Numbered from the stretch's first letter, positions 1-9,269 are shown. The stretch: 64,000 nucleotides of DNA from Thermoprotei archaeon (GCA_021162845.1 JAGGXX010000061.1:26201-90200); one strand, 5' to 3'. Made by a program: numbers and translations. Notes: generated by a model not told the origin, from the sequence alone.

Positions 1-1662
1 GCCTTCGTCATCTATAGGAACTTGTGCACCCGTTGTGGTATCCCCGTTTACGATGCCTATACGCTACTTCATCTTCCTAGACTAAGCGGGCATCGCGTCA
101 ATAGCCCTGATGCGATCTATAGGCAGCTCGCGTATAGCTCATCTCGCGAAATGGCCTTGCTCCTGATGCCCCCTCATCTGGCAGATGCTCATTTAAAGGG
201 CGACATTCACATACATCAACTGGAGCACTTCCTGGCGAGGCCGTTGGGCATAGCCCTAGATATCCGTTATCTCTTCCTCCATGGCCTGATGCTTACGTCC
301 AGGATAAGGCCTTTCAGACCAGCTAGGCGTCCTGAAGACGCAATATTGCAGGTGGCTAAGGCAATAACTTACGGGAGCACGCATGTCGCCTTAAGCGAGG
401 TCATATTGCCCATTACGATATTCCTAGCGCCCTTTTTCAAGGGGGTTAGCCCCAGGGGAATTAGGCGATACATGCGTTTGTTCATACTTGAAGTCATGCA
501 TGCCTACATCACTCGTGGGGATCCCTCTCTGAGGATCTCCCTGCAGATTTCACCATATGTACCCGCTCCATGGTCGAGCAAACATGTGGTTTATAAAGGT
601 GTTATTCAGGATGAGCTATACGAAGATTACGAGGAAGAAGCTCGCACCGTCTTCTTAGCTATGTTGCACTCGCACATCAATATCTATGACCTACGTCCCC
701 TTAGCCTATACCTAACGCTCCTAGTACATGATGATTCAGTTAGAGAATACATGAAGCTCAAGGAATCAATACTAAGGCTCCTCTCCACCGAAGGCGAGAT
801 ACATGTTGAAAGATTTCCAGCTAATGTTGTGGGTTGTCATCACGCCTATGACTATCCGGCAATTTACATGGAAAATGAGCTTCATAAAGTGGCTGACCTG
901 GAGAATAATTTTGCTAATTTCGGATTAAATCAAGTGGTCTCAGTTAACCTTCCCAGGCTAGCTTATAAAGCCAAAGGAAGCGATGAGAAGCTAATGGAGC
1001 TCATGAGGAGGGCGATAGAGGTGGCCTTTGAGGTCTTCACGGTCAAGCAAAGGTGGCTTAAGAAGGCCATAGCCAATAAATTGCTTCCTCTGTTAAGACA
1101 GAAGATTAAGGGAAGGCCTCTCTGGGATCTGAATCGCTTTAATTACGTAGTGGGCTTGGTAGGGCTAAGGGATATGATCTTATATCACACAGGGCTCCAT
1201 CCAAGCGTTGACCACTCCTCAAGAAAGCTCCTCATGAATCTCTTATCGGAAACCAGGGACTTCATACAGGAGCTCAGCGAGCGTCAGCAGATGAGCATCT
1301 CCCTTGTAGAGACGAAGGACGAGGGCATATGTAGAAGATTAGCCATAGCCGATATGCTTAGCCCCACTTATAGATATTGCGCTAAGAAGGTCGTCTCCGG
1401 AGATGTGGATAGGGTCGCTCGTCTGCTAAAGAGGGGGTCTAGGGATTTACCCATTACCTATTCGAATAGGAAGTTACTGATGATAAGATCTTCCCTTAAA
1501 ACATCGCTCGAATTGGAGAATGACATAGCTTCATATCTCGACGGCCATACCGTCTGTGTAGTCGTAAGAGACCCCAATGAGCTATCTTACCTCTTTAAGT
1601 ACCTAGCCTCTGATAACAAGATAACACATTTAACCTTGATAAAGGGGTTCACAGGAAGGTGA
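1..1662 (+). CDS. NrdD-like (class III ribonucleotide reductase-like) protein, 5' end outside the window
   Basis: The frame is open from base 1, so the N-terminus lies upstream of the window; the first in-window start is a TTG at 22. The protein shows the NrdD barrel signatures HLKGDIHIHQLE near the start and VSVNLPRLAY in the middle, followed by a GLVGLRD segment. Class III reductases end with a zinc-binding Cys cluster and an RxxGY glycyl-radical motif. This one stops at KITHLTLIKGFTGR, where those modules should begin, and has neither. The next gene overlaps its stop by 4 bp, so no displaced C-terminus follows. It is either a non-catalytic NrdD paralogue or a protein whose radical domain is separate. 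Family assignment is good; function is inferred and doubtful. Confidence 0.75.
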   Translation, partial: AFVIYRNLCTRCGIPVYDAYTLLHLPRLSGHRVNSPDAIYRQLAYSSSREMALLLMPPHLADAHLKGDIHIHQLEHFLARPLGIALDIRYLFLHGLMLTSRIRPFRPARRPEDAILQVAKAITYGSTHVALSEVILPITIFLAPFFKGVSPRGIRRYMRLFILEVMHAYITRGDPSLRISLQISPYVPAPWSSKHVVYKGVIQDELYEDYEEEARTVFLAMLHSHINIYDLRPLSLYLTLLVHDDSVREYMKLKESILRLLSTEGEIHVERFPANVVGCHHAYDYPAIYMENELHKVADLENNFANFGLNQVVSVNLPRLAYKAKGSDEKLMELMRRAIEVAFEVFTVKQRWLKKAIANKLLPLLRQKIKGRPLWDLNRFNYVVGLVGLRDMILYHTGLHPSVDHSSRKLLMNLLSETRDFIQELSERQQMSISLVETKDEGICRRLAIADMLSPTYRYCAKKVVSGDVDRVARLLKRGSRDLPITYSNRKLLMIRSSLKTSLELENDIASYLDGHTVCVVVRDPNELSYLFKYLASDNKITHLTLIKGFTGR

Positions 1663-2495
1663 GCCTCTTGCTATGGCTTAAGTACTTCATAGCATTGTCA
1701 TTGTTATCCATCTCACTCGCGTTCATATGTTCAACGAACGAGCAACACGCAGTACTTAGGGTTTATGAGGATGGAGTCGTTGAGGTAAACATAACGATTT
1801 CTCCATCTCTCTTCATGCCCATCGTAAACATAACCTTACTTGGTGAGCCTTATTACCTAACAGTTACTGATGAGAATGGCACATTTCTGACGTATGAGCT
1901 GAGGGGACGCAATCTAACGGTATACTCCTTGGGGGCACGGACTATCTTCATAACATATCTAACCTCATCGATAACCTCGAAATATGGCGAGATCTGGACC
2001 TTGAATGCCTCATTTCCCTTTAACTTCACAGTGATCCTGCCATCCAACGCCATAATACTTAGCATAAATGAGATACCGATTAGCATAACATCTAAGGATA
2101 ACACGACCCTTCTGACCTTCCAAGGAGGAGACATCAGTATAAGTTACACGCTCCCCCTTCCCTCCCCTCGGGAAGGGAAAGGTGAGACGAATGTATCAAA
2201 TCCTCCGATGAGATGGGAGCTACCATTGTACCTTACTTCCATCCTACTATCCGCGCTAGCGATCCTGCTAATAAAGAGGACGAGGAAACGTAGGTTACCT
2301 ATGACCCTGAGCGAAGAGGAGCGCATGATAATAGACGCCCTGAGGAGAAGAGGAGGATGTGCATATCAGTATGAGATAGCACGGGAACTTAATATCCCTA
2401 AGACCACCCTCTGGAGGCATGTGAGGAGGCTCTCAGAGCTAGGTGTTCTTGAGGTGCAGAAGCATGGTAGGCAGAATTACCTAAGGCTTAAATAG
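1659..2495 (+). CDS. Membrane-anchored winged-helix (wHTH) protein
   Basis: A GTG start overlaps the previous stop by 4 bp, so the two genes are probably co-transcribed. An N-terminal hydrophobic segment (about residues 3-22) looks like a signal or anchor. It is followed by a beta-rich, Asn-glycosylation-rich outer domain to about residue 180, a transmembrane helix near 188-205, a basic stop-transfer run (KRTRKRR), and a C-terminal winged helix (about 218-278; EIARELNIPKTTLWRHVRRL is the recognition region). The topology is extracellular sensor, one helix, cytoplasmic DNA-binding domain. Such one-component membrane regulators are common in archaea. The downstream secreted Lon-like protease may be a functional partner. 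No closer family was recognised. Confidence 0.8.
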   Translation: MSLLLWLKYFIALSLLSISLAFICSTNEQHAVLRVYEDGVVEVNITISPSLFMPIVNITLLGEPYYLTVTDENGTFLTYELRGRNLTVYSLGARTIFITYLTSSITSKYGEIWTLNASFPFNFTVILPSNAIILSINEIPISITSKDNTTLLTFQGGDISISYTLPLPSPREGKGETNVSNPPMRWELPLYLTSILLSALAILLIKRTRKRRLPMTLSEEERMIIDALRRRGGCAYQYEIARELNIPKTTLWRHVRRLSELGVLEVQKHGRQNYLRLK

Positions 2496-2527
2496 GTTCG
2501 TCCTGCCATATTCATGGTGAAGACCTT

Positions 2528-4537
2528 ATGAACAAGGCCCTTCTTCTGTCATTGCTCTTAGTAATCTCAAGCTTCACCTTAATCCCCTTTCCTTCTTCAT
2601 CTAAGGCAAGTAGCGTTGTAATCAAGGTATTCGCTCCTGCGGTCTCCAGAACTGAGAAAGGGCTCGTTGGCGTTATAACAGAAATAGACATAAGGCTTGA
2701 GGCTCCAGGCCAAGGTGATGTGTTCTTCTCGGTTAACACTTTAACAGAAATAGACATGCAGGCATCGGCGAGGGTAGCCGCCCTAGTCGCCTCAGAGATA
2801 TCCGGTAAAAAATTCACATCGTATAATTACTACGTGAAGGTGATTTCTGAAGCTCCGATAATAGGGGGCCCTTCGGCTGGGGCTTTGATGACAGTAGGCA
2901 TGGTAGCTGCAATGAATAACTGGTCTCTTAACCCGAAGGTCATGATGACTGGCATGATAAACCCAGATGGGACGATAGGGCCTGTAGGTGGAATATTTGA
3001 GAAGGCAGAAGCAGCCCATGAGTTCGGGATAAGGCTCTTCTTAATACCTTGTGGACAATCAATAGTGCAGCGTGTACACATGGTTTACGAGAAAGTAGGT
3101 CCCATTGTGATAGAAAGACAACGTGTGGAGAGCATAAACATCACCGAATATGCGTTGAAGAACTGGAACATGACGATCAGGGAGGTAGCCGATATTCGCG
3201 AGGCTGTTTACTACTTCACCGGACATAAGCTTCCCCTTCCCTCTCCCATGGCTAACCTAACAACTCCTCCCTTCATTCAAGAAGTGCTCCGTGAAATGTA
3301 CATGAATCTTCTCTCCTCCGTGCAGTCCCTTTGCGAGGAAGTAAAGGGGATGAGAATCCAAGACGCTTACATTAAAGGTCTGATAGGAAAATTGCTTGAG
3401 GAATCCGAGTCCAAGCTTAACCTAGCCAGGGAATACGCTGAGGAGAGGTCATATTACGTAGCGGCGTCCTTAGCCTTTCAATCCGTGTATACCGTTCAAT
3501 ACGCGGCTTATCTAGGTAAATATGCCTCCTCAGGGGAGCTCGTGCTAGACGATATAATCTCAAGGGTGAACGCATCCATAACTTCCGCGAAGGAGCTCGT
3601 GGCCCGCGTTACCCCCAGATCTCTAGTAAGCTTGGAGCTACTCATAGGAGCGAAGCTCAGGCTCGAGAGCGCACTTGATGAGTTCAATAAGGTTGTCAGC
3701 TCTAGGGGAAGGTGGAGCATTGAGGACACGTTATGGGGTCTAGCCTATGCTAAGTGGAGAGCCGAGACCGCGAGATCTTGGGCTAGCTTAGCAAGCCGAC
3801 TTCCCCAAGGCGATATCATAGACTTCAATGTACTTATTATGATCGCTAAGGACTACTTGTATGAGGCCCAAACGATAACAATCTATGCTAGCCAGATAAC
3901 GAGCGAGGTGGGTACGAGCAATGAGCTGATAAGTGAGGCTACGGCATCAGTAGCGCGCTCGAAAAGGGCTCTATCGGAGAAGGATCCAGTGCTGTCTCTT
4001 GCAGAAGCCCTTAATGCTATAGTTTACTCGTGTACGGCCATGAACTTACTCTCAGCCGTTAATCAGAAAGTTATAAGGAAGCAGGTTGAGATCTCGAAGA
4101 AACTCGCCCTAGCATATCTTACGGAATCATTAAGTTACAACGTCACGCCTATACTTGCCTTCTGCTATCTAGAGTTCGCTAACTTCAGCTATGAATGCGG
4201 GGATCTCGCCCAAGCCTTACTTGAGTACAAGGACTCCATAGCCTATGCGCGAATAATCTGTCTAATATATAGGACTGTGCACGAGATCCCACCTCCTACT
4301 ACAGGCGAAGCCCTCTCTAACACCAATGAGGGTCAGACTCCCACGCCAAGCAGCAAGAATAGGAACGTAGGACGGGATGAGCTATTAGGCTTCATATTAA
4401 GCATATTAAACAATCCACGGGTGATCTTGGCCTTCATAACGGGCCTCACGATAGGTATCATAATAGGCGTGCTAAGGCGTAAAGGGGCTCAGAAGAGCTC
4501 ATTAACTGGATATTATCCATATAGTTATATCAGGTAA
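2528..4537 (+). CDS. Secreted, membrane-anchored Lon-like (S16) serine protease
   Basis: An N-terminal signal peptide (about residues 1-27) leads to a Lon-type S16 protease fold. The catalytic serine is Ser116 in GGPSAGA and the general-base lysine is Lys159 in GGIFEKAEAA, the two hallmarks of the Lon catalytic dyad. There is no AAA+ ATPase domain, unlike LonA or archaeal LonB. Residues from about 250 to 600 are long helices, then a low-complexity Thr/Pro/Ser linker, a transmembrane helix near 635-655 and a short cytoplasmic tail. The active site is therefore predicted outside the membrane and ATP-independent. It lies 32 bp after a membrane wHTH gene in the same orientation. The protease call is strong; the substrate is unknown. 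Confidence 0.85.
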   Translation: MNKALLLSLLLVISSFTLIPFPSSSKASSVVIKVFAPAVSRTEKGLVGVITEIDIRLEAPGQGDVFFSVNTLTEIDMQASARVAALVASEISGKKFTSYNYYVKVISEAPIIGGPSAGALMTVGMVAAMNNWSLNPKVMMTGMINPDGTIGPVGGIFEKAEAAHEFGIRLFLIPCGQSIVQRVHMVYEKVGPIVIERQRVESINITEYALKNWNMTIREVADIREAVYYFTGHKLPLPSPMANLTTPPFIQEVLREMYMNLLSSVQSLCEEVKGMRIQDAYIKGLIGKLLEESESKLNLAREYAEERSYYVAASLAFQSVYTVQYAAYLGKYASSGELVLDDIISRVNASITSAKELVARVTPRSLVSLELLIGAKLRLESALDEFNKVVSSRGRWSIEDTLWGLAYAKWRAETARSWASLASRLPQGDIIDFNVLIMIAKDYLYEAQTITIYASQITSEVGTSNELISEATASVARSKRALSEKDPVLSLAEALNAIVYSCTAMNLLSAVNQKVIRKQVEISKKLALAYLTESLSYNVTPILAFCYLEFANFSYECGDLAQALLEYKDSIAYARIICLIYRTVHEIPPPTTGEALSNTNEGQTPTPSSKNRNVGRDELLGFILSILNNPRVILAFITGLTIGIIIGVLRRKGAQKSSLTGYYPYSYIR

Positions 4538-4591
4538 AAGCATGTAAGGTAACTTGACGAGTTAATCATCATGAGGCTTATGAGGAAGAAG

Positions 4592-4682
4592 TGGAGCCGG
4601 GGGCGGGATTCGAACCCGCGATTACCCGGTATCTGCCATAGAGGCTGCAGCCGGGCGCCTTAGGCCGCTCGGCCACCCCGGC
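4592..4682 (-). tRNA. tRNA-Cys (GCA) with a 14-nt intron
   Basis: Read on the minus strand, acceptor arms GCCGGGG and CCCCGGC close, followed by discriminator T and an encoded CCA. The D stem is GCC/GGC, the anticodon stem CCCGG/CCGGG, the T stem GCGGG/CCCGC around TTCGAAT. The mature anticodon loop is CTGCAGA, so the anticodon is GCA (Cys); U73 is typical of tRNA-Cys. A 14-nt insertion (4631-4644) follows position 37, the canonical archaeal intron site. The D arm superficially resembles a Leu or Ser tRNA, but the 5-nt variable loop rules these out. Confidence 0.93.
4631..4644 (-). other. tRNA-Cys intron
   Basis: Fourteen nucleotides separate position 37 from position 38. CTGC of the anticodon loop can pair with GCAG inside the intron, leaving a 3-nt ATA bulge on the 3' side and an AGC bulge on the 5' side. 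This is the layout of a bulge-helix-bulge substrate for archaeal tRNA endonuclease. The closing helix inside the intron is only two C-G pairs, so the motif is relaxed. Confidence 0.85.
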
Positions 4683-4794
4683 TCCACTCTTAACTAGCTA
4701 AGAACGAGTACTTAAACGTTCTTCTCCAAACGACCTATATACCAAGCGCGATATTTTTATGATGAGCTTAAGTCTTACTTACGGGTACTGAGAC

Positions 4795-5868
4795 TTGAGC
4801 AGAAATCTCGTCTTCAGCGTATATGGTTATGGCTTTAGCATACCGGTCGCCATTCTAAACGAGCCGCTACTTGGTCGCCTCTATAGGGATCTCCTATTTG
4901 AGGCTAGACGGGGCTTAACAGAGGAGGCGCTCGCTAAGATCCTCTCTCCTGCAGTCGTGAATGATATCATATCCGTTTATACTCATCTCGGCATACTGAT
5001 TAAGGATGGAAATAAGCTCTGGACGACAATACCTCTATTTAGTAATGAGGAGAAAAAGCCCCTTATGAGGGAGGCGGATAGGATAGCACAAAGCATGACC
5101 AAGTACATCAGTCGGCACCTTAGGGAGATCATAAATCAATATAGGCGCACCTCTCTCCCGAGGCAGGGCTTAGAGTGGAGGGATGTAAGCTTCACGCTAA
5201 TCGGAGGCATGTTACTGGATCAATACCTATTTAGGACCATTCATGAAAGGAACGTGGTCCCCCCTCCACCCCTTAGGCCAGATGGAGGAAAATGGTATCT
5301 TTGGTGCTTAGAAGATGGTACCGGTTCTCCTTATGAATACTGGGTGAGCATGATCTCCTCACCAATAGGGGGCTGTGCATGCATCTGGATAAGGGGGATG
5401 AGGAGGTCATATGTACACATATACGGTGAGGCCCTGAGGTTAGCGATGTTACTCGCTGAAGGCGTGAAAACACGTGATGAGCTGGTGTATAGATCCGCAC
5501 TACCCGCCGACTTCGTTCATGACACTTTAAATAAATGGCTCGAGAGAGGCCTCCTAGAGGCTAAGGATGATGAATTTAGGCATAAATTCCCGATCCTACT
5601 CAAACCCGATGTCAGTGTGCTCTCCAGCGCCTTTCGTAGGATGTGCGGTGAGCTTGTTGAAAATATACTGAGGAGGAACATAAGCGTCCTACTCAAGTTG
5701 AAACATCGCCTAGGCTATGAACATATCGACGATGCCGCCTTTTTGGTGATGATGTTTCACGCCATAAAGCAATTCACCGTGTCGCGCTTAACAGAGCTAG
5801 GTATACTTCCTGAGCCACCTAAGCCCATACCAACATGGTGGGGATTTTGGGTATGGTGCCTCTTCTAA
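4795..5868 (+). CDS. Orphan protein with two predicted winged-helix domains
   Basis: I do not recognise this 357-aa family. A TTG start lies about 40 bases after a T-rich TATA-like element near 4751-4758. Residues about 30-75 and 210-262 each have the spacing of a winged helix (helix, LTEEALAKIL-type helix, recognition helix, hairpin), separated by a helical region with a PPPP stretch. The C-terminus is striking: a Pro-rich run followed by TWWGFWVWCLF ending exactly at the stop. Such a tail suggests an interaction peptide or membrane-surface insertion. It is alone between a divergent tRNA and coiled-coil genes. DNA binding is an inference from predicted fold only. Confidence 0.65.
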   Translation: MSRNLVFSVYGYGFSIPVAILNEPLLGRLYRDLLFEARRGLTEEALAKILSPAVVNDIISVYTHLGILIKDGNKLWTTIPLFSNEEKKPLMREADRIAQSMTKYISRHLREIINQYRRTSLPRQGLEWRDVSFTLIGGMLLDQYLFRTIHERNVVPPPPLRPDGGKWYLWCLEDGTGSPYEYWVSMISSPIGGCACIWIRGMRRSYVHIYGEALRLAMLLAEGVKTRDELVYRSALPADFVHDTLNKWLERGLLEAKDDEFRHKFPILLKPDVSVLSSAFRRMCGELVENILRRNISVLLKLKHRLGYEHIDDAAFLVMMFHAIKQFTVSRLTELGILPEPPKPIPTWWGFWVWCLF

Positions 5869-6108
5869 GGTCGAGTTCTAAACATAATCGCATGGGGTCT
5901 TATGCTTAAATTCAACTTCTTCCTCCAAAAGATATGTAACTTTAAGAAGGTAGGAGGTATTATGGAGCTCTTTGATACCGTATCACTCCATGATAGAGGC
6001 AAGGCACAGGGATCCTTATTGGGATGACGGCTAAGGCTTGGGGCGTGGGCTTATATTAACCATCTTCAAGGATATTATTCAGGTAGGAACGGTGATGGTG
6101 AATTCATA

Positions 6109-6690
6109 ATGTCACAAGAAGACGCTCTTGCCACTAAAGACTTAACAGCCCTAGCAGAGCTTCTTAAATCGATCTACTCTGGCCTTTCGGCTATAAGACT
6201 TGTCATGGAAGCCGTGAACAACAATATCTCCAAGCTAAGTGAAGAGATCTCGTCGCTGAACGAGAGGCTTAGGGCCGTGGAGGAGGGGCTTAAGTCCACT
6301 AGGGAGCAAATGGAACGCGAAAGAGCCCTCTTAGAGGCCGAGCTTAGGGGATTAGAGGAACGGATATCCCTCCTTACGGCTCAGAGCGATAAGCGACTTA
6401 AGGACATAAGTAAGGAGTTCCACATGACATCTCTTTCCCTGAGGGAGTCCGTGCTCTCTCTAAGGGAGATGAGATCCTCGTTAAGATTGGGTTTAGATAG
6501 GCTTCTTTATGAGCTACGCAATTGCCGAGCAATGGACGGGGAGCTCTCGGTTAAGTTCAAAAGGCAGGAGGAGCTTCTACTAGCGGAGTTCAATACGCTA
6601 AGGCTTACGTTAGCTCATCTCTCCGCTCGGATAAGCAAGCTTGAAGAAAGTATTGAAAACTTAAAATCTAAAAGTCCAAGAATAGCTTGA
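6109..6690 (+). CDS. Small coiled-coil protein
   Basis: A 193-aa, almost entirely helical, charged protein with continuous heptad-like spacing of Leu and Ile from about residue 10 to the end. There are no Cys, no signal and no membrane segment. A TATA-like element lies at 6051-6058, about 55 bases before the ATG. Its stop overlaps the next coiled-coil gene by 4 bp, so the two are very likely co-translated and may form a hetero-oligomer. No enzymatic motif is present. It could be a cytoskeletal, scaffold or chromosome-associated protein; the sequence does not decide. Confidence 0.7.
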   Translation: MSQEDALATKDLTALAELLKSIYSGLSAIRLVMEAVNNNISKLSEEISSLNERLRAVEEGLKSTREQMERERALLEAELRGLEERISLLTAQSDKRLKDISKEFHMTSLSLRESVLSLREMRSSLRLGLDRLLYELRNCRAMDGELSVKFKRQEELLLAEFNTLRLTLAHLSARISKLEESIENLKSKSPRIA

Positions 6691-8330
6691 GGAGATTCCT
6701 CATGCCGCTTGGTGGCAGGAAGGTAGAAAACCTGATTGAGGAGCTTAGGACAGTCCTGATAAGTAGTATTCAGGCGAATAGTGAGCTCATCAAGAGGCTT
6801 TCATCAGATCTTAACGTAGCATTAGAAGGCTTGAGGAGCGAGATCACGCGTTTAGCTGAGGAGAATAGAGGTCTAGTTAATGATATGTTAAAGCTCATTG
6901 AGGCTGAGAGGAGAGCTGTGGATATAAGGATCAGTGAGCTCACGGCACTCTCACAGGGCTTAGAGGATAGGCGGAAGAAGCTAGAAGCCCAGGAAGCTAA
7001 GCTGATGGAAATAACAGATACCATGATAAGTACCCTTAAGGAGATCTCCGATAGATACGAGGCCCTTGCTAATGACATAGGAAATAAATTTAGTGCACAG
7101 CAGAAGGAGATAGTACGTAATGTCGAGGAGCTTCGAAAGATAATAGGCGAGATACAAGACTTCAAGACCGCCGACATGAGGATACTTGAGGGAATAAGCG
7201 AGGAGGTGAAACGGTTAGCTCAGGTCATAGACAATTTCATTAAAGTCAAGGATGAAATAGCTGAGACTGAAGCTCTACTTAAGCTGAAAAAGGAGGAATT
7301 AAGTCGCGTCGAATCGGAGATCGAGGAAAAGAGGAAGACGCTTCAAGAGGAATTATCAAAAGTAGCTGATGAGAGGAGAGCCCTTGAAGAGGCTAAGGCT
7401 TCCTATGAGGCTAAGCTTGAAGAATTAGCCAACTTAGAGGCTGAGCTTAATGAACGTGTAAAGACTATAGAAGCTAGGGAGGCGGATCTATCGAAGATTA
7501 TGGATGAGGTACAGGGGTTAGTGAAGGAGCTTCTCTCTGAGAAGCGGAAATTGGATGAACTTAAGGAGAACCTAAGGGAAAGAGAGGAACAATTAAAGAA
7601 GGAAGAGCTCGAACTTGAGCTCAAGGCGAAAGAACTTGAAGAGCTCAAGCTTAAGCTTGAAGCCAGGGAGAAGGGATTAGAGAAGGAAGCGGAAAACCTT
7701 AAGGAGCGTGAGGAAGCTATCAAAAGGCTTCAGGAATCCCTTAGTAAAAAGGAACGGGAATTACATGAACTTGAGGCTAAGCTCAGGGCTCACTGGGAAG
7801 AGCTAAGGAGGAAAACGGAGGAGTTAAACAAGTTCGAAAGGGAGCTCCATGAGCTTGAGACTAAATTGAGAAAGAAGGAGCTAGCATTGGATGGTTGGCG
7901 CAAGGAGATAGAGGATAGAGATAGGTTCGTGAGTGAGAAGGAGAAAAGTCTCAGGGAAAGAATCATGAAGTTCAATGAGGAGCAGGAGCGATTTAAGGAG
8001 GAAGTCGAAAGCACCCAAGCTAGGTTGAAGGATTGGGAAGATAGGCTTAGGGCATGGGAGGATAATCTCCTTAAGAAGGAAAAGGAGCTAGTGGGCTATG
8101 AGAGAGCGCTGGTCACGCGCGAAAGCGCATTAGCTGAGCTTAGAGAAAAGCTGGATGCTGAACAGAGAAGACTTAAGGAGGAAAGGGAGGCATTAAGAAC
8201 GAGATTAAAGGAGGTAGAAGCCCTTAAACACGAGGTAACTAGACTAAGGGTGGAAAACGAGCACTTAAGGGAAGTGATACGTTCAAGGGAAGAGGAGCTA
8301 GAGAAGCTTAAATCCTTATTAAGAGGCTAA
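6687..8330 (+). CDS. Long coiled-coil protein
   Basis: A 547-aa protein starting with TTG inside the stop of the previous gene. From residue 10 to the end it is one predicted coiled coil, rich in Glu, Lys, Leu and Arg, with short near-repeats such as KELEELKLKLEAREKGLEKE around residues 310-350 and similar blocks about every 60 residues. It lacks the Walker A, signature and Walker B motifs of SMC or Rad50, so resemblance to those is confined to coil composition. Extended length would be roughly 80 nm if fully coiled. It probably partners the preceding 193-aa coil protein. Function unknown. Confidence 0.75.
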   Translation: MRRFLMPLGGRKVENLIEELRTVLISSIQANSELIKRLSSDLNVALEGLRSEITRLAEENRGLVNDMLKLIEAERRAVDIRISELTALSQGLEDRRKKLEAQEAKLMEITDTMISTLKEISDRYEALANDIGNKFSAQQKEIVRNVEELRKIIGEIQDFKTADMRILEGISEEVKRLAQVIDNFIKVKDEIAETEALLKLKKEELSRVESEIEEKRKTLQEELSKVADERRALEEAKASYEAKLEELANLEAELNERVKTIEAREADLSKIMDEVQGLVKELLSEKRKLDELKENLREREEQLKKEELELELKAKELEELKLKLEAREKGLEKEAENLKEREEAIKRLQESLSKKERELHELEAKLRAHWEELRRKTEELNKFERELHELETKLRKKELALDGWRKEIEDRDRFVSEKEKSLRERIMKFNEEQERFKEEVESTQARLKDWEDRLRAWEDNLLKKEKELVGYERALVTRESALAELREKLDAEQRRLKEEREALRTRLKEVEALKHEVTRLRVENEHLREVIRSREEELEKLKSLLRG

Positions 8331-8384
8331 GGGAATCCCGGGAGGAGCTCATAAAGCGTATCCACTACCTTACCTACATCAATT

Positions 8385-9269
8385 ATGAAAGGGCAGGCTA
8401 CGTTCATGTCTAAAGTGGAGGTGCCCATAACAGACAACCACATGCACCTAAACCCCCGAAGAGGATTAGGGCTCAGGCCTATAGAGGATTTCATAAGATT
8501 CGGCGGAAGGAACATAGTGCTAGTAAACCTCCTCTGCAGGCATTATGGCCTCTCATATCTAACGCCGCAAAGCATGAAGAGGGTCCTTGAAATTCACTTA
8601 AAACTGATAGAGAACCTAAGGCAGCGCTTTCCTTCCCTCAACATATACGCCGTAGTGGGCCCTCATCCCGCTGAACTAACGGAGCTATTGAGGGCTGGTT
8701 TTTCGCTTTCTTCAGCTAGGCGATTTATGATCAAGGCCATAGACATAGCAGGACTCGTGATACAGCAGGGCATGGCCATAGCGCTAGGGGAAGTAGGTAG
8801 GCCTCATTATCCCGTTCCTAAAGATGTATGGGATGCGTCTAATGAAATACTAGCGTACGCGTTCATGAAGGCATCTCGCCTAGGGAAACCAGTTCAGATA
8901 CATATGGAGACGCCTGATATCGAATCACTGAATGAAATCGCTGATATGGCTGAAAGAGGGGGCCTTCCTGTTAATAAAGTGATAATTCATCATTCACCCC
9001 CATTGATTAGGGCGATGAAGGAAGTAGGTGTAATACCGTCCATAACTGCTAAGGAACAGTTGATGCTCAAGGCCCTGAAAGAGGGTACTCGGTTCCTCTT
9101 GGAAAGCGATTATCTTGATGATCCAAGACGGCCCGGAGCAGTGGTAAGCCCGCGCGTAATTCCCCGTAAGGTAAATAACTTGATAGAACGGGGGCTTATG
9201 AGTCTCGAACAGGCTTGGCACGTCAACGTCCATCTTCCGGAGAAAATATATGGTGTTAAGTTCCACTAA
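8385..9269 (+). CDS. TatD-related metal-dependent hydrolase (amidohydrolase superfamily)
   Basis: The 294-aa TIM-barrel protein has the metal ligands of the TatD/amidohydrolase superfamily in order: HMH in ITDNHMHLNP near residue 20, the Glu in LGEVGRPHY near 145, the His in QIHMETPD near 180, HH in VIIHHSPP near 205, and the Asp in LESDYLDDP near 245. Two ATG codons (8385 and 8409) could start it; both precede the first ligand. TatD proteins are usually metal-dependent nucleases, but this archaeal subgroup is uncharacterised, so the substrate is open. It converges on the following isomerase gene. Confidence 0.85.
   Translation: MKGQATFMSKVEVPITDNHMHLNPRRGLGLRPIEDFIRFGGRNIVLVNLLCRHYGLSYLTPQSMKRVLEIHLKLIENLRQRFPSLNIYAVVGPHPAELTELLRAGFSLSSARRFMIKAIDIAGLVIQQGMAIALGEVGRPHYPVPKDVWDASNEILAYAFMKASRLGKPVQIHMETPDIESLNEIADMAERGGLPVNKVIIHHSPPLIRAMKEVGVIPSITAKEQLMLKALKEGTRFLLESDYLDDPRRPGAVVSPRVIPRKVNNLIERGLMSLEQAWHVNVHLPEKIYGVKFH

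Noticed and set aside
4592..4682. Reading the tRNA as Leu or Ser because of its D arm
   Set aside because: The variable loop is five bases, and acceptor, U73 and GCA anticodon all fit Cys once the intron is removed.
6687..8330. SMC or Rad50 homologue
   Set aside because: No Walker A, signature, Walker B or hinge; only coiled-coil composition is shared.
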